DNA of 64,000 nt from Rhizobium redzepovicii (GTDB lineage: Bacteria > Pseudomonadota > Alphaproteobacteria > Rhizobiales > Rhizobiaceae), in the NCBI RefSeq assembly GCF_019793435.1, contig NZ_JAILYH010000003.1, positions 1 through 64,000 on the forward strand. The letters run 5' to 3'. The position numbers and the translations under genes were made by a program. How positions within the stretch are numbered: position 1 is the first letter of the stretch; every line of letters begins with the position of its first letter. Shown here in pieces: positions 36,140 through 45,434 of this stretch. The notes under the pieces were generated by a model. That model was not told where the DNA came from and ran no database searches. It saw only the letters and a program-made list of their open reading frames with translations.

Positions 36140-38056
36140 CTATCCCGCAACCCCGACCGCAACCCCGCGCCCAAGCGCCCGGAACACCGTGGAAACAATC
36201 CCGGCGCGATCCAACCCGGCATGGGCGTTCATCGCTTCCGGCTTTGCCTGCTCCATCCAGATATCGGGCATGACGAGCGAGCGGATCTTCAGGCCGTTGT
36301 CGAGCAGGCCCTCGCTCGAGAGATATTGCATCACCTGGCTGCCGAAGCCGCCGACCGAGCCTTCCTCGACGGTGATGACCATCTCGTGGTGGCGGGCCAG
36401 CTGGCGGATCAGGTCGTGGTCGAGCGGCTTGGCGAAGCGTGCATCGGCAACCGTCGTCGAAAGGCCGGCGGCATCGAGGTCTTCGGCGGCAAGCAGACAG
36501 TCGGCAAGCCGGGTGCCGAAGGAAAGCAGCGCCACCTTGGTGCCTTCCTTGACGATGCGGCCCTTGCCGATCTGCAGGATTTCGCCGCGCACCGGCATGT
36601 CGACGCCGACACCTTCGCCGCGCGGATAACGGAACGAGATCGGCCCGGCATCATAGGCGACAGCGGTGCGCACCATATGCTTGAGTTCGGCCTCGTCGGC
36701 CGCCGCCATCACCACGAAGCCGGGCAGGGTGGTGAGGAAGGCGGTGTCGAAGGAGCCGGCATGCGTCGGCCCGTCGGCGCCGACGAAGCCGGCGCGGTCG
36801 ATCGGAAAACGCACCGGCAGTCCCTGGATCGCCACGTCGTGCACGACCTGGTCGTAGGCGCGCTGCAGGAAGGTGGAATAGAGCGCCGCGAACGGCTTGT
36901 AGCCCTCGGCGGCAAGGCCGGCGGCGAAGGTCACGGCATGCTGTTCGGCGATGCCGACATCGAAACAGCGCGACGGAAAGGCTTCGGCGAGCTTGTCGAG
37001 GCCGGTGCCGTTTGGCATGGCGGCGGTGATGCCGACGATCTTGTCGTCGAGGGTGGCTTCCTGCACCAGCGCTTCGGCAAAGACGCTGGTATAGCTCGGC
37101 GCATTCGGCTTGACCCTGGCCTGGGCGCCGGTGATGACGTCGAACTTGTTGACGCCGTGATATTTGTCGGCGGCGGCTTCTGCCGGTGGATAACCCTTGC
37201 CCTTCTGGGTGACCACATGGATCAGCACCGGTCCGCGCGCATTGTCGCGCACATTGCGCAGCACCGGCAGCAGATGGTCGAAGGAATGCCCGTCGATCGG
37301 CCCGATATGATAGAAGCCCATCTCCTCGAACATTGTGCCGCCGGTGACGTAGCCGCGGGCATGCTCGACGGCGCGGGTGATGGCGCGATCGATGTTCTTG
37401 CCGAGATAGGCCGTCAGCTTCTTGCCGAAGTCGCGGAAGCCCATATAGGTGCGGCCCGAGGCGAGGCGGGCGAGATAGGCGCTCATCGCGCCCGTCGGCG
37501 GCGCAATCGACATGTCGTTGTCGTTGAGGATGACGATGAGCCGCGCATCGAGCGCGCCGGCATTGTTCAGCGCCTCATAGGCCATGCCGGCCGACATCGC
37601 CCCGTCGCCGATGACGGCGATGACGCGCCGGTCGTTCTTGTCGAGATCGGCGGCGATCGCCATGCCGAGGCCGGCCGAGATCGAGGTCGATGAATGCGCC
37701 GCCCCGAAGGGGTCGTATTCGCTCTCGGCCCGGCGGGTGAAGCCGGAAAGCCCGTCTTCCTGGCGCAGCGTGCGGATGCGGTCGCGCCGGCCGGTGAGGA
37801 TCTTGTGCGGATAACACTGATGGCCGACATCGAAGATCAGCCGATCGTCAGGCGTGTCGAAGACGCTGTGAATGGCGATCGTCAGCTCGACGACGCCGAG
37901 ACCGGCTCCGAGATGACCACCGGTGCGCGACACCGCATCGATCATTTCGTCCCGCACTTCGCGGGCAAGCTGCGGCAGGTCGCGATCCTCCAGCTTGCGC
38001 AGGTCGGCGGGGTAGGTGACCTGATCGAGCAGGGGGGTCTTCGGCAGTTGTGTCAC
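36140..38056 (-). CDS. dxs: 1-deoxy-D-xylulose-5-phosphate synthase
   Basis: This is the first enzyme of the MEP isoprenoid pathway, condensing pyruvate and glyceraldehyde-3-phosphate with thiamine diphosphate. The 638-residue length is standard. Motifs seen are the ThDP site [20 protein letters not shown] (in part, about residues 148-167), the early [16 protein letters not shown] (about 47-62), the transketolase pyrimidine domain with [15 protein letters not shown] (about 367-381) and [15 protein letters not shown] (about 418-432). The start ATG at 38056 is the only good one. Isoprenoid supply from Dxs also feeds the UbiA reaction encoded at 12569. Confidence 0.97.
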   Translation of the reverse strand: MTQLPKTPLLDQVTYPADLRKLEDRDLPQLAREVRDEMIDAVSRTGGHLGAGLGVVELTIAIHSVFDTPDDRLIFDVGHQCYPHKILTGRRDRIRTLRQEDGLSGFTRRAESEYDPFGAAHSSTSISAGLGMAIAADLDKNDRRVIAVIGDGAMSAGMAYEALNNAGALDARLIVILNDNDMSIAPPTGAMSAYLARLASGRTYMGFRDFGKKLTAYLGKNIDRAITRAVEHARGYVTGGTMFEEMGFYHIGPIDGHSFDHLLPVLRNVRDNARGPVLIHVVTQKGKGYPPAEAAADKYHGVNKFDVITGAQARVKPNAPSYTSVFAEALVQEATLDDKIVGITAAMPNGTGLDKLAEAFPSRCFDVGIAEQHAVTFAAGLAAEGYKPFAALYSTFLQRAYDQVVHDVAIQGLPVRFPIDRAGFVGADGPTHAGSFDTAFLTTLPGFVVMAAADEAELKHMVRTAVAYDAGPISFRYPRGEGVGVDMPVRGEILQIGKGRIVKEGTKVALLSFGTRLADCLLAAEDLDAAGLSTTVADARFAKPLDHDLIRQLARHHEMVITVEEGSVGGFGSQVMQYLSSEGLLDNGLKIRSLVMPDIWMEQAKPEAMNAHAGLDRAGIVSTVFRALGRGVAVGVAG

Positions 38057-38343
38057 GGGCGGGCGCTCTTTCTTACTTTTCCTTGTACCGCTTTATTCGA
38101 TTAGAACGAGGCAAAACAAGTGATTTTCAGGAACCGAAGGTTTTCACCTTAGAGCATGGCGGAAAAATGTGTGAGCGGTTTCGGGAGATATCACATTCTA
38201 TTTCTGCGCGTTGCATTCGCCTGATCCTGGCCGGTTCCGCCCTGTTTTTCCGAACGGTGGTCGAACGCGCGAAGGGCCGGCGAGCAGCTTGAATATGACA
38301 CGGAATGGTAGCAGAGTTGCGGCGCTCACTGGGGAGACGGGCC

Positions 38344-40323
38344 ATGGGAACGATTGTCGCAGCGCATGCCTATGTGAACAACGAGGTCGCCTATGTGGCC
38401 TGGCACATAGACGCCAAGATCGATGGATGCCTCGGGTTCGAAGTCGTTCGCGTCTATCTCGACGAACAGGGAAACGTGTCGAAAAGACCCGATGGCAGCG
38501 ATGACCGAGTGACGTGCGCCGCCTGGGTCGCCTTCAAGGGACAGCGCAATCCGCATTGGTTGCCGCAGACGACATCGCTCTGGCCAGTGCAGAAGCTCTC
38601 CTGGCGCGACCTGACGCTGCGCAAGCGGCGCAATGAAATGCGGCGGCGGCCGGACGAGGTGCGGGTGCGCTACGAGATCCGTCCACTCGGCGATCTGAAG
38701 CCGGGCATGGCGGCTGCCCCCGACCCGACGCCTCAGCTTGTCGAGATCAACAAGCGCGACGCCAACGGCAGGCCGATCAAGAAGGCCGACGGCACCTTCG
38801 AGAAAATCTCCGTCAAGGCCTATGACGGTCCTCCGCGGCCGCTCGGTTATCTCGGACCGGCGGTCGCCTCCAACCCCGTCCATGTGACGCGCAAGCGCGG
38901 CCAGTTCGAGTCGACCTTCACCAATGGTATTCTCGCCGCCCAGTGGTTGCGCAACGTCCTTCTCGAAGACGGGGTGAAACAGCCGAATGAGCTGATCGAC
39001 ATGATTTCCAATCCGTCGAACGGCATCCGCAAATATCTTGCCGGCGATGTTATTCCGATGCTCAGGGAATTCATGAGTAGACCGGGCCGTTTCCTCGTCG
39101 CGCTTTACGAGCTGGAGGACGAGGAACTGCTGGAGCTGCTGCTTGCCAACAAGAACAGGCTGCGCATCATCCTCGCCAATACCGGAAAGGTCGGGGATGC
39201 CTGGGATGTGCGCAATGCGCCTGCGCGCAAGGCATTGATCGATGCAGGCGTCGAGATCCACCACCGGATGTTCAACAATTCGAGCCAGATCGGCCACAAC
39301 AAATTTGTCGTGCACCTACCGGCGGATGACGCTCCGCGCAGCGTTTTCACCGGCAGCACCAACTGGACGGCCACCGGGCTTGCCGGCCAGTCCAACAACG
39401 CCTTGATCGTCAGGAACGATGCGGTCGCCGCGGCCTATGTCGCTTATTGGGATCGGATGCTGAAAGACAATAAGACGCTGGAAGCGCCCGTCGAATTCGA
39501 TGACGGCATGCCCGACAACCAGCAGAGCAAGGAATTCCGCCGCTCCAACGAGACGCCGTCCATTATACCCACAGCCAACGGGGCTTCGCTTCAAACCTGG
39601 TTCTCGCCGAACATGCAAAGCCGCAGAAAAGGCAAGGCAATTCCGCCCGACCTTCGCGAGGTCTATCGCCTGATGCGCCGTGCCGAGCATGCGGTGCTCT
39701 TTCTTGCCTTCTATCCCGGTCAGTCGGGCCGGGATTGCATCGTCGGCGAGGCGATCGATATCGGCCTCAAGGATCAGAAGCTGATCGTCACCGGCGCCGT
39801 TTCCAGCCCGCAGGCCATGCCCAATTACGTCCCCGGCAAGGACAACGATCCCGACGATCCGGATGACGATGAAGAGGGTGTTTCGCCCCATACTTTCGAC
39901 GAGGCCAATGTATCGATCGTTCGGGCGTCGCGCATCGATGACCGCCAGTTGCTGGCGGATTTCGGTGCGGAGGAACTGACGGCCAAGAAGGTGGGCGCCA
40001 TCATTCACGACAAGGTGCTGGTGATCGATCCCCTGTCGGACGAATGCGTCGTCGTCCTCGGCAGCCACAATCTCGGCTTCAAGGCCTCCTATGCCAATGA
40101 CGAAAACATGCTGATCGTCAAAGGCGACCGGGCGCTGGCCGAAGCCTATGCCGTCCACATCCTCGACGTCTATGACCACTATCGCTTCCGCGCCGTCGAG
40201 GCTGAATTGAAGCGCCAGGGCAAGAAGGGCTGGTCGGGCTTTCTCAACGTCGACGACAGCTGGCAGGATGGCTATATCAACCGCACGAAGGGCGCACTGA
40301 CGCGGTATTTCGCGGCGGGTTGA
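38344..40323 (+). CDS. Phospholipase-D-like protein with two HKD motifs
   Basis: This 659-residue protein opens with an uncharacterised beta-rich domain of about 200 residues (MGTIVAAHAYVNNEVAYVAWH...). A first HKD half is around IGHNKFVVH (H318, K320) with SVFTGSTNWT. A second half is IIHDKVLVID (H555, K557, D562) with VVLGSHNLG. The first half lacks the acidic residue at the expected HxKx4D position; the second is canonical. An acidic linker (DNDPDDPDDDEEG) separates parts of the second half. There is no signal peptide. PLD-fold enzymes cleave or transfer phosphodiesters (lipids, nucleic acids). The ATG at 38344 with GGGGAG upstream is preferred over 38305. Context gives no pathway. Confidence 0.85.
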   Translation: MGTIVAAHAYVNNEVAYVAWHIDAKIDGCLGFEVVRVYLDEQGNVSKRPDGSDDRVTCAAWVAFKGQRNPHWLPQTTSLWPVQKLSWRDLTLRKRRNEMRRRPDEVRVRYEIRPLGDLKPGMAAAPDPTPQLVEINKRDANGRPIKKADGTFEKISVKAYDGPPRPLGYLGPAVASNPVHVTRKRGQFESTFTNGILAAQWLRNVLLEDGVKQPNELIDMISNPSNGIRKYLAGDVIPMLREFMSRPGRFLVALYELEDEELLELLLANKNRLRIILANTGKVGDAWDVRNAPARKALIDAGVEIHHRMFNNSSQIGHNKFVVHLPADDAPRSVFTGSTNWTATGLAGQSNNALIVRNDAVAAAYVAYWDRMLKDNKTLEAPVEFDDGMPDNQQSKEFRRSNETPSIIPTANGASLQTWFSPNMQSRRKGKAIPPDLREVYRLMRRAEHAVLFLAFYPGQSGRDCIVGEAIDIGLKDQKLIVTGAVSSPQAMPNYVPGKDNDPDDPDDDEEGVSPHTFDEANVSIVRASRIDDRQLLADFGAEELTAKKVGAIIHDKVLVIDPLSDECVVVLGSHNLGFKASYANDENMLIVKGDRALAEAYAVHILDVYDHYRFRAVEAELKRQGKKGWSGFLNVDDSWQDGYINRTKGALTRYFAAG

Positions 40324-40366
40324 AATTCGGGGACAGGTGACCGGCGGCGGCCGATCATTGCCGCCG

Positions 40367-41290
40367 TCAGCCTTCCGGCAAAGGCACGAATTCCTCTTCG
40401 TCGCCGGGAACGATATCGAAGCGGCCGCTGCGCCATTCCTCTTTGGCTTTTTCGATCCGCTCCTTCGAGGAGGAAACGAAATTCCACCAGATGTAACGTT
40501 TCGAATTCAGCGCCGCGCCGCCGAACAGCATCAGGTGGCAGCCGTCGCTGCCGGCTTCGAGCGTGATCGGATCGCCGGGCCGAAAGACCAGCAGCTGATC
40601 GGCGGCGAAGCGGTCGCCTGAGATGACGACCTCGCCGGAGAGCACGTAGACGGCGCGCTCTTCATGCGCTGCGCCGAAAGGAAATTTGGCGCCCGGCTGC
40701 AGGTCGAGATCGACATAGAGCGTGTCGGAGAAAACCCCGACAGGCGATGTCATGCCTTCGAACGAGCCGATGACCACGCGCCCGCGTACGCCTGGAGCCT
40801 CGATCAGCGGCATTTCAGACTTTTCCGTATGAGCGAAGGAAGGATCGATTTCCTCCTTGTCGTCGGGCAGCGCCAGCCAGGTCTGCAGGCCCGACATCAG
40901 CAGCGGATGGCCGCGCAGATTGTCGGGCGTGCGCTCGGAATGCACGATGCCGCGCCCTGCCGTCATCAGGTTGATATCGCCCGGACGGATGACCTTTTCG
41001 GTGCCGAGGCTGTCGCGATGGCGGATCTCGCCGTCGAAGAGATAGGTAACCGTCGACAGCCCGATATGCGGATGCGGCTTCACATCAAGCGCCTCGTTGG
41101 GCTTCAGGATCGCCGGCCCCATGCGGTCGAAGAAGATGAACGGCCCGACCAGCCGTCGCTGCCGCGTCGGCAGCGCCCGCCGCACCTGGAAGCCGCCGAT
41201 ATCGCTGGTGCGCGGAATGATCAGATTCTCGATCGCATCACAGGCGAAGGCATCGCCGGGCAGCGGATCTTTACCGGGAAAGAAGGACAT
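40367..41290 (-). CDS. Pirin family protein
   Basis: This 307-residue bicupin protein has the pirin N-terminal signature VRRALPTRQRRLVGPFIFFDRMGPA (in pieces, about residues 36-60) and the metal ligands in PHPHIGLSTVTYLFDGEIRHRDSLG (H76, H78 region and H98). HSERTP follows, and the C-terminal cupin ends with WWNFVSSSKERIEKAKEEWRSGRF. Pirins can act as quercetinases or as redox-responsive co-regulators; which applies is unknown. The open frame extends nearly 190 codons further upstream over the SDR gene, but that part is in a shadow frame. The ATG at 41290 gives the family start MSFFPGKDPLPGD. Confidence 0.9.
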   Translation of the reverse strand: MSFFPGKDPLPGDAFACDAIENLIIPRTSDIGGFQVRRALPTRQRRLVGPFIFFDRMGPAILKPNEALDVKPHPHIGLSTVTYLFDGEIRHRDSLGTEKVIRPGDINLMTAGRGIVHSERTPDNLRGHPLLMSGLQTWLALPDDKEEIDPSFAHTEKSEMPLIEAPGVRGRVVIGSFEGMTSPVGVFSDTLYVDLDLQPGAKFPFGAAHEERAVYVLSGEVVISGDRFAADQLLVFRPGDPITLEAGSDGCHLMLFGGAALNSKRYIWWNFVSSSKERIEKAKEEWRSGRFDIVPGDEEEFVPLPEG

Positions 41291-41406
41291 GATGGAACTC
41301 TCCGATCTGAGGCGCCGTTGCAGCAGTTTGAATGATGCAGCTTTGCACTGCCCACAGATAGCGCTTGGAGCGCCGCGCGTCCAATCACGCGCTGAGCCGG
41401 CCCGTC

Positions 41407-42174
41407 TCAGATTGCCGTAAAGCCGTTGTCGACGAACAGATGGGCGCCGTTGACGAAATTCGACTCGTCGCTGGCGAGGTAAAGGGCGGCCCGCGCCACG
41501 TCTTCGGGCTCGCCGATCCGACCCTGTTGCGCGGCGATGGCGGCATCGGAGACGTCGACGCCGAGCGCCTGCAGGTCGGCCACCTCGCGCAGGCCGTGCG
41601 GCGTGCGGATGAAGCCGGGGCAGACGGCGTTGCAGCGGATGTTGCGGTCGCGGAATTCCACGGCGATGGCGCGGGCAAACATATGCACGGCGCCCTTGGT
41701 CGTGTCGTAAAGCACTTCCATCGGCGTGGCGGCGACCGCCGAGATCGACGAGGTGCAGACAATCGACCCGCCGCCCGCGGCAATCATCTTCGGCAGCACC
41801 GCCTTGGTCATCAGGAACATCGAACGCACATTGACGGCGTGCAGCCAGTCCCATTCCTGAAGCGTCGTTTCCAGGAAGGGTTTGATGACGATGGTGCCGG
41901 CATGGTTGAAAAGTACGGTGACAGCGCCGTAGTGTTCCTCGACGCCAGCGACGGCTGAATTGACCGCAGCTTCATCGGAGACGTCGGCCGTCCAGCAGTC
42001 GGCCTCGCCGCCGGCATCACGGATCTGCTTGACGGTCTCGGCCGCAGCTTCTCCATTGCGGTCGATGATCGCGACACGCGCGCCTTCCGCCGCAAACAGC
42101 TTCGAGGCGGCACCGCCCATGCCGGTCGCGCCGCCTGAGATGATGGCGACCTTGCCCTTCAATCTGTCCGTCAT
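41407..42174 (-). CDS. Short-chain dehydrogenase/reductase (FabG-like)
   Basis: This 255-residue SDR has the cofactor loop SGGATGMGGA (about residues 14-23; the second position is Gly rather than the usual Thr-Gly). NHAGT stands in place of NNAG (about 90-94), with SSISA and the catalytic YDTTK (about 156-160), and a C-terminus NGAHLFVDNGFTAI typical of the family. The usual NNAG asparagine being His may affect the active-site network but is seen in other SDRs. The substrate is unknown. It lies between the pirin and xseB genes, all on the minus strand. Confidence 0.88.
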   Translation of the reverse strand: MTDRLKGKVAIISGGATGMGGAASKLFAAEGARVAIIDRNGEAAAETVKQIRDAGGEADCWTADVSDEAAVNSAVAGVEEHYGAVTVLFNHAGTIVIKPFLETTLQEWDWLHAVNVRSMFLMTKAVLPKMIAAGGGSIVCTSSISAVAATPMEVLYDTTKGAVHMFARAIAVEFRDRNIRCNAVCPGFIRTPHGLREVADLQALGVDVSDAAIAAQQGRIGEPEDVARAALYLASDESNFVNGAHLFVDNGFTAI

Positions 42175-42261
42175 GTTTCCGTCCCCTCATTTATTGGAAG
42201 GGGATCATAGATCGGCCGCGAGCCGATCGCCAAGCGCCAAAAGGCAGCTTTGCTCTGACCC

Positions 42262-42513
42262 TCAGGCCCCGTCGAGCGGTTCGACGCCCTGCGGCTTGCC
42301 GGCGCGGTCGAGCCTGATCTTCTCGATGCGGTTTTCGGCGGCCGAAAGCAGCGTCTCGCAATGTTTCTTCAGCGCTTCGCCGCGCTCATAGATCTCGATA
42401 GATTCATCCAGCGCCACGTCGCCGCGTTCCAGCCGGGCGACGATGCTTTCGAGTTCGGCGACCGCCTTTTCGAAGGAAAGGCCGGATACCTCCGGCTTGG
42501 CGCTGTCAGTCAT
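42262..42513 (-). CDS. xseB: Exodeoxyribonuclease VII small subunit
   Basis: This 83-residue helical protein is the small subunit of exonuclease VII, which degrades single-stranded DNA together with XseA. The segment [45 protein letters not shown] (in pieces, about residues 12-56) is diagnostic. A TTG two codons upstream (42519) would overlap the HDAC-like stop codon, but the ATG at 42513, three bases after it, is preferred. Tight spacing implies translational coupling to the HDAC-like gene. The large subunit gene xseA is not in the window. Confidence 0.94.
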   Translation of the reverse strand: MTDSAKPEVSGLSFEKAVAELESIVARLERGDVALDESIEIYERGEALKKHCETLLSAAENRIEKIRLDRAGKPQGVEPLDGA

Positions 42514-42515
42514 TC

Positions 42516-43451
42516 TCAACCCTTCATCATTCGCAGAATATGCATGCCCGCCGATTCGGCGAGCCCCTCGAGATCATAACCGCCTTCGAGCAGGCTGACG
42601 ACCCGGTTCTTCGCGTGCCGGTCGGCCAGTTCGAGCACGCGGCCGGTTGCCCAGTCGAAATCCTCGCCCGTCAGGTTGATCTGCGCCAGAGGGTCGCGGT
42701 GATGCGCGTCGAAGCCGGCGGAGATGATGATGAGATCCGGCCTGAAATCGGCAACGGCCGGCAGCACGCGCGATTTGAACGCCTCGCGGAAATGGTCGCT
42801 GCCGACATTCGGCGAAAGCGGCGCATTGACGATGGTGTTGTGCTTGCCCTTCTCGTCCTTGGCGCCGCTGCCGGGATAAAGCGGCATCTGATGCGTCGAG
42901 CAGAACAGCACCGAGGGGTCGTCCCAGAAGATATCCTGGGTGCCGTTGCCGTGGTGCACATCCCAGTCGATGATGGCGACGCGCTCGGCGCCATGCCGCT
43001 TCTGCGCATGGCGGGCGGCAATCGCCGCATTGTTGAAGAAGCAAAAGCCCATCGCCGTCATCTTCTCGGCATGGTGGCCCGGCGGACGGGCGGCGACGAA
43101 CACATTGTCGGCGGCGCCGGAAAAGACGTCGTCCACCGCCGCCATCGCACCGCCGATGCCGGTCAGCGCCGCCTGCAGGCTTTTGGGACTGGCATAGGTA
43201 TCGGCTTCGAGCTGGTTGATCCGGTCCTCTTCCTCAGGAATTTCCCGCATCACGGCTTTGAGATGTTCCTCCGGATGCGCCAGCAGCACCGCATCCGCGC
43301 TCGCTTCAGGCGCCTGCCGGCGCTCCAGCCGCTCGAAATTCGGATGTTCGAGCGCGACATTGATGGCGCGGATCCTGTCCGATCGCTCCGGATGACCAGT
43401 GGGCGTCACATGTTCCAGAAAGATCGGATGCTCATAAAGACGGGTGCTCAT
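42516..43451 (-). CDS. Histone-deacetylase-like amidohydrolase
   Basis: This 311-residue zinc-dependent deacetylase-fold enzyme has RPPGHHAEK (about residues 136-144), the metal site [16 protein letters not shown] (about 174-189) and [15 protein letters not shown] (about 256-270), all key Asp/His ligands present. Bacterial members deacetylate acetylpolyamines or protein lysines (AcuC/HdaH types). It is the first gene of a minus-strand run with xseB and probably shares its transcript. It is divergent from the thioesterase gene across 188 bases. Confidence 0.92.
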   Translation of the reverse strand: MSTRLYEHPIFLEHVTPTGHPERSDRIRAINVALEHPNFERLERRQAPEASADAVLLAHPEEHLKAVMREIPEEEDRINQLEADTYASPKSLQAALTGIGGAMAAVDDVFSGAADNVFVAARPPGHHAEKMTAMGFCFFNNAAIAARHAQKRHGAERVAIIDWDVHHGNGTQDIFWDDPSVLFCSTHQMPLYPGSGAKDEKGKHNTIVNAPLSPNVGSDHFREAFKSRVLPAVADFRPDLIIISAGFDAHHRDPLAQINLTGEDFDWATGRVLELADRHAKNRVVSLLEGGYDLEGLAESAGMHILRMMKG

Positions 43452-43639
43452 GGAGACACTCTATCGGTCGCTTATGTCATGTTCCACAGCAGATGGGGCA
43501 TCGCCCGACGATTTCAACAAGCGCGCCTGCGCCCCATCTCGTCGCCGCCGGCATTATAAATTCCTGTCATCTCAGCGGTTTACTTCGAAAAACCCCGTGC
43601 TACTGTCGTCAACGGGGAATTTTGTAGGCAGAGTTGTTG

Positions 43640-44041
43640 ATGAGTCAGTCGAAACGCCCGGGTGTAACGGAAATACATGTGCCGTTTCGCGATGTCGATA
43701 TGACCGGCCAGATGTTTCTGGCCTCCTATATTTCCTATGCCGAGTCCGTCATTGCGAGCTTCTGGTTAGCGCGGCCCGAGGTCGAGGACGAACCGGTCTA
43801 TATCGCCAGCAAGATTACCTGCGTTCTCCACCGCCCGCTGCATTACGACGAGCCGGCCCTTTTTACCGCCGCCGTCGACAAGATCGGCGTGCGTTCCATC
43901 GGCTTCATCGTCTCGATCGATACGGGGGAGGAACGCGCCGCCGAGGTGGAGATCATCTGGCAGGCCCGCAGCGGCGAGGATCAGCAGCCGGTGTCTTTGC
44001 CGGAGGAGACGCGGGACTGGCTTTATGGGTTCTTGGATTAG
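43640..44041 (+). CDS. Acyl-CoA thioesterase (hotdog fold, 4HBT)
   Basis: This 133-residue hotdog-fold protein has the 4HBT pattern FRDVDMTGQMFLASYISYAESVI (in pieces, about residues 17-40) with the catalytic-loop aspartate. A long helix follows, then the strand segment KITCVLHRPLHYDEPALFTAAVDKIG. It should hydrolyse an acyl- or hydroxybenzoyl-type CoA thioester. Two TTG codons precede the ATG at 43640 in frame; I prefer the ATG. A small secreted-protein gene begins 12 bases downstream and may be co-transcribed. Confidence 0.87.
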   Translation: MSQSKRPGVTEIHVPFRDVDMTGQMFLASYISYAESVIASFWLARPEVEDEPVYIASKITCVLHRPLHYDEPALFTAAVDKIGVRSIGFIVSIDTGEERAAEVEIIWQARSGEDQQPVSLPEETRDWLYGFLD

Positions 44042-44053
44042 AGGAGCCATTCG

Positions 44054-44473
44054 GTGACGCGACTTTCAATGCTCGCAACTGGCCTGTTGCTTGTGTCCGT
44101 CAGCGCTGCTTGGAGCGATGATGAGCCCCGTCCCTACCAAGGTCCTCTTTTCTTCAATGGCGAGGGTTACGTCAGCACGCGTTTTATTAGCGCAATCGCA
44201 CCACTAGGTGACGGTTCTCCCATCTATGCAGGTGCCAAGCCGGGGGGCGGAACGGTACTCGCAGTGCTGCACTCAGAGCCAGGTCCAGGAGTTCGTGCCG
44301 TTCACGTTGTTCCGAATGAGGACATCGTGGTAGTGGTGATCGCGCCGAAGCGCACCGGTCTTATAGGATGGAAAGGCTGGATCAAATTTACGGTTGTGAC
44401 CGAAGGCTTTCCTGATGGAAACGAGGTTTCCCGGACGTTTCCAGCCGCCATCCAAAAAGTCGACAGCAATTGA
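44054..44473 (+). CDS. Small exported protein, unknown
   Basis: This 139-residue protein has a probable signal peptide (MTRLSMLATGLLLVSVSAAWS). The mature part is beta-rich and Gly/Pro-rich, with ISAIAPLGDGSPIYAGAKPGGGTVLA and VHVVPNEDIVVVVIAPKR, and no cysteines. The start is GTG with GAGGAG seven bases upstream, only 12 bases after the thioesterase stop. Its GC content and third-position bias look weaker than the neighbours, so it may be a recent or poorly conserved gene. I do not recognise the family. Confidence 0.6.
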   Translation: MTRLSMLATGLLLVSVSAAWSDDEPRPYQGPLFFNGEGYVSTRFISAIAPLGDGSPIYAGAKPGGGTVLAVLHSEPGPGVRAVHVVPNEDIVVVVIAPKRTGLIGWKGWIKFTVVTEGFPDGNEVSRTFPAAIQKVDSN

Positions 44474-44621
44474 ACCGATCCCGGAGTTGGTCCAGCGCTG
44501 ATCTCTGAAGGCGACTGGGTGAGCGGAGATCCGGGCAGAGTTAAATAGGGGATCGGTAGCGGCCCTATCTTGCGTCAGGAACAGAAAACCAACGCGATCC
44601 GGCTTATGTCACGCCCTCCGG

Positions 44622-45272
44622 TCATCTCGCCGCCATGCTGGCGACCAGATCGCTGAACCTCTCTCCCTGAATGCCGACATGCGTGCGCAGCAGGCGGCGG
44701 GCTTCATCTCCATCGCCGGCGAAGATCGCATCGACGATGGCGCAATGTTCCGAGAAAGAGGTCGACAGGCGATTGCGCACCCGCAATTGGAGACGGCGAT
44801 AGGGGCGCAGGCGCCGATGCAATTGCACGCATTGCTCCTGCAGGAAATCGCTTCGGCTTGCGGCGTAGATGGCCTTATGGAATTCCTCATTGTCGTAGTA
44901 GTAGGCATCGCTGTCGCCGGCGCCGGCGGACTGCTCGCAGCGGCCGTGGGTGGCGGTGATCGCTTCCCGGGAGGTCTTGTCCAACCGGCGTGCGGCGAGC
45001 GCTCCAGCCAAGCCCTCGAGCTCCGCCATCACCTCGAACATCTCGTAAATGCGGTGCGGCCCCGGATCGATCACGACAGCGCCCCGGCGCGGCCGGATTT
45101 CTATCAGGCCGATCGCGTCTAGCTGCATCAAGGCTTCGCGTACCGGCGTTCGCGACACGCCGAACCGATTGGCAAGCACGGTTTCATCCAGCCGTTCGCC
45201 GGGGGCGAATTCGTAGGAAAGTATTGCATTTTCAATCTCATCCCGGAGCCACCGGCCGACATTCTCGGACAT
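44622..45272 (-). CDS. matR: GntR/FCD-type repressor of malonate genes
   Basis: This 216-residue regulator has an N-terminal winged helix (PGERLDETVLANRFGVSRTPVREALMQLDAIGLIEIRPRRGAVV, in pieces) and a C-terminal FCD ligand domain with the metal-binding D/H residues (NEEFHKAIYAAS and SEHCAIVDAI). It is divergent from matABC, as known for Rhizobium leguminosarum bv. trifolii MatR, a malonate-responsive repressor. I infer the name from position. An ATG at 45290 is also in frame, but 45272 has AAGGA upstream. Two palindromes at 45304-45338 are its likely operators. Confidence 0.88.
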   Translation of the reverse strand: MSENVGRWLRDEIENAILSYEFAPGERLDETVLANRFGVSRTPVREALMQLDAIGLIEIRPRRGAVVIDPGPHRIYEMFEVMAELEGLAGALAARRLDKTSREAITATHGRCEQSAGAGDSDAYYYDNEEFHKAIYAASRSDFLQEQCVQLHRRLRPYRRLQLRVRNRLSTSFSEHCAIVDAIFAGDGDEARRLLRTHVGIQGERFSDLVASMAAR

Positions 45273-45303
45273 TTTTCTCGCATCCTTCATACATAAATGC
45301 CAT

Positions 45304-45338
45304 TCTTGTATACACGATTGTTGACTTCGTGTACGAAG
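45304..45338. promoter_or_regulatory. Paired operator-like palindromes and matA promoter
   Basis: TCTTGTATACACGA (45304-45317, one mismatched pair around a perfect TGTATACA) and CTTCGTGTACGAAG (45325-45338, perfect except the central pair) lie 21 bases centre to centre, two helical turns apart. A TTGACT hexamer at 45321-45326 starts just before the second site and would be the -35 of matA. This layout fits repression by MatR. Confidence 0.65.
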
Positions 45339-45434
45339 AATGACAGTCTACATACTACAGACCAAGCCCTTCGATGGGAAGCAGGGGTCCAAGGCGCGCA
45401 TAATGTGGCGGGCCTGCAGAGAGGGGAGAATGAC

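Noticed and set aside
36221..37693. Open frame of 490 codons opposite dxs
   Set aside because: This is a shadow frame: dxs is complete on the other strand and the product has no recognisable domain.
41291..41854. Upstream part of the pirin open frame
   Set aside because: It overlaps the SDR gene out of frame and is low-complexity; the pirin family start is at 41290.
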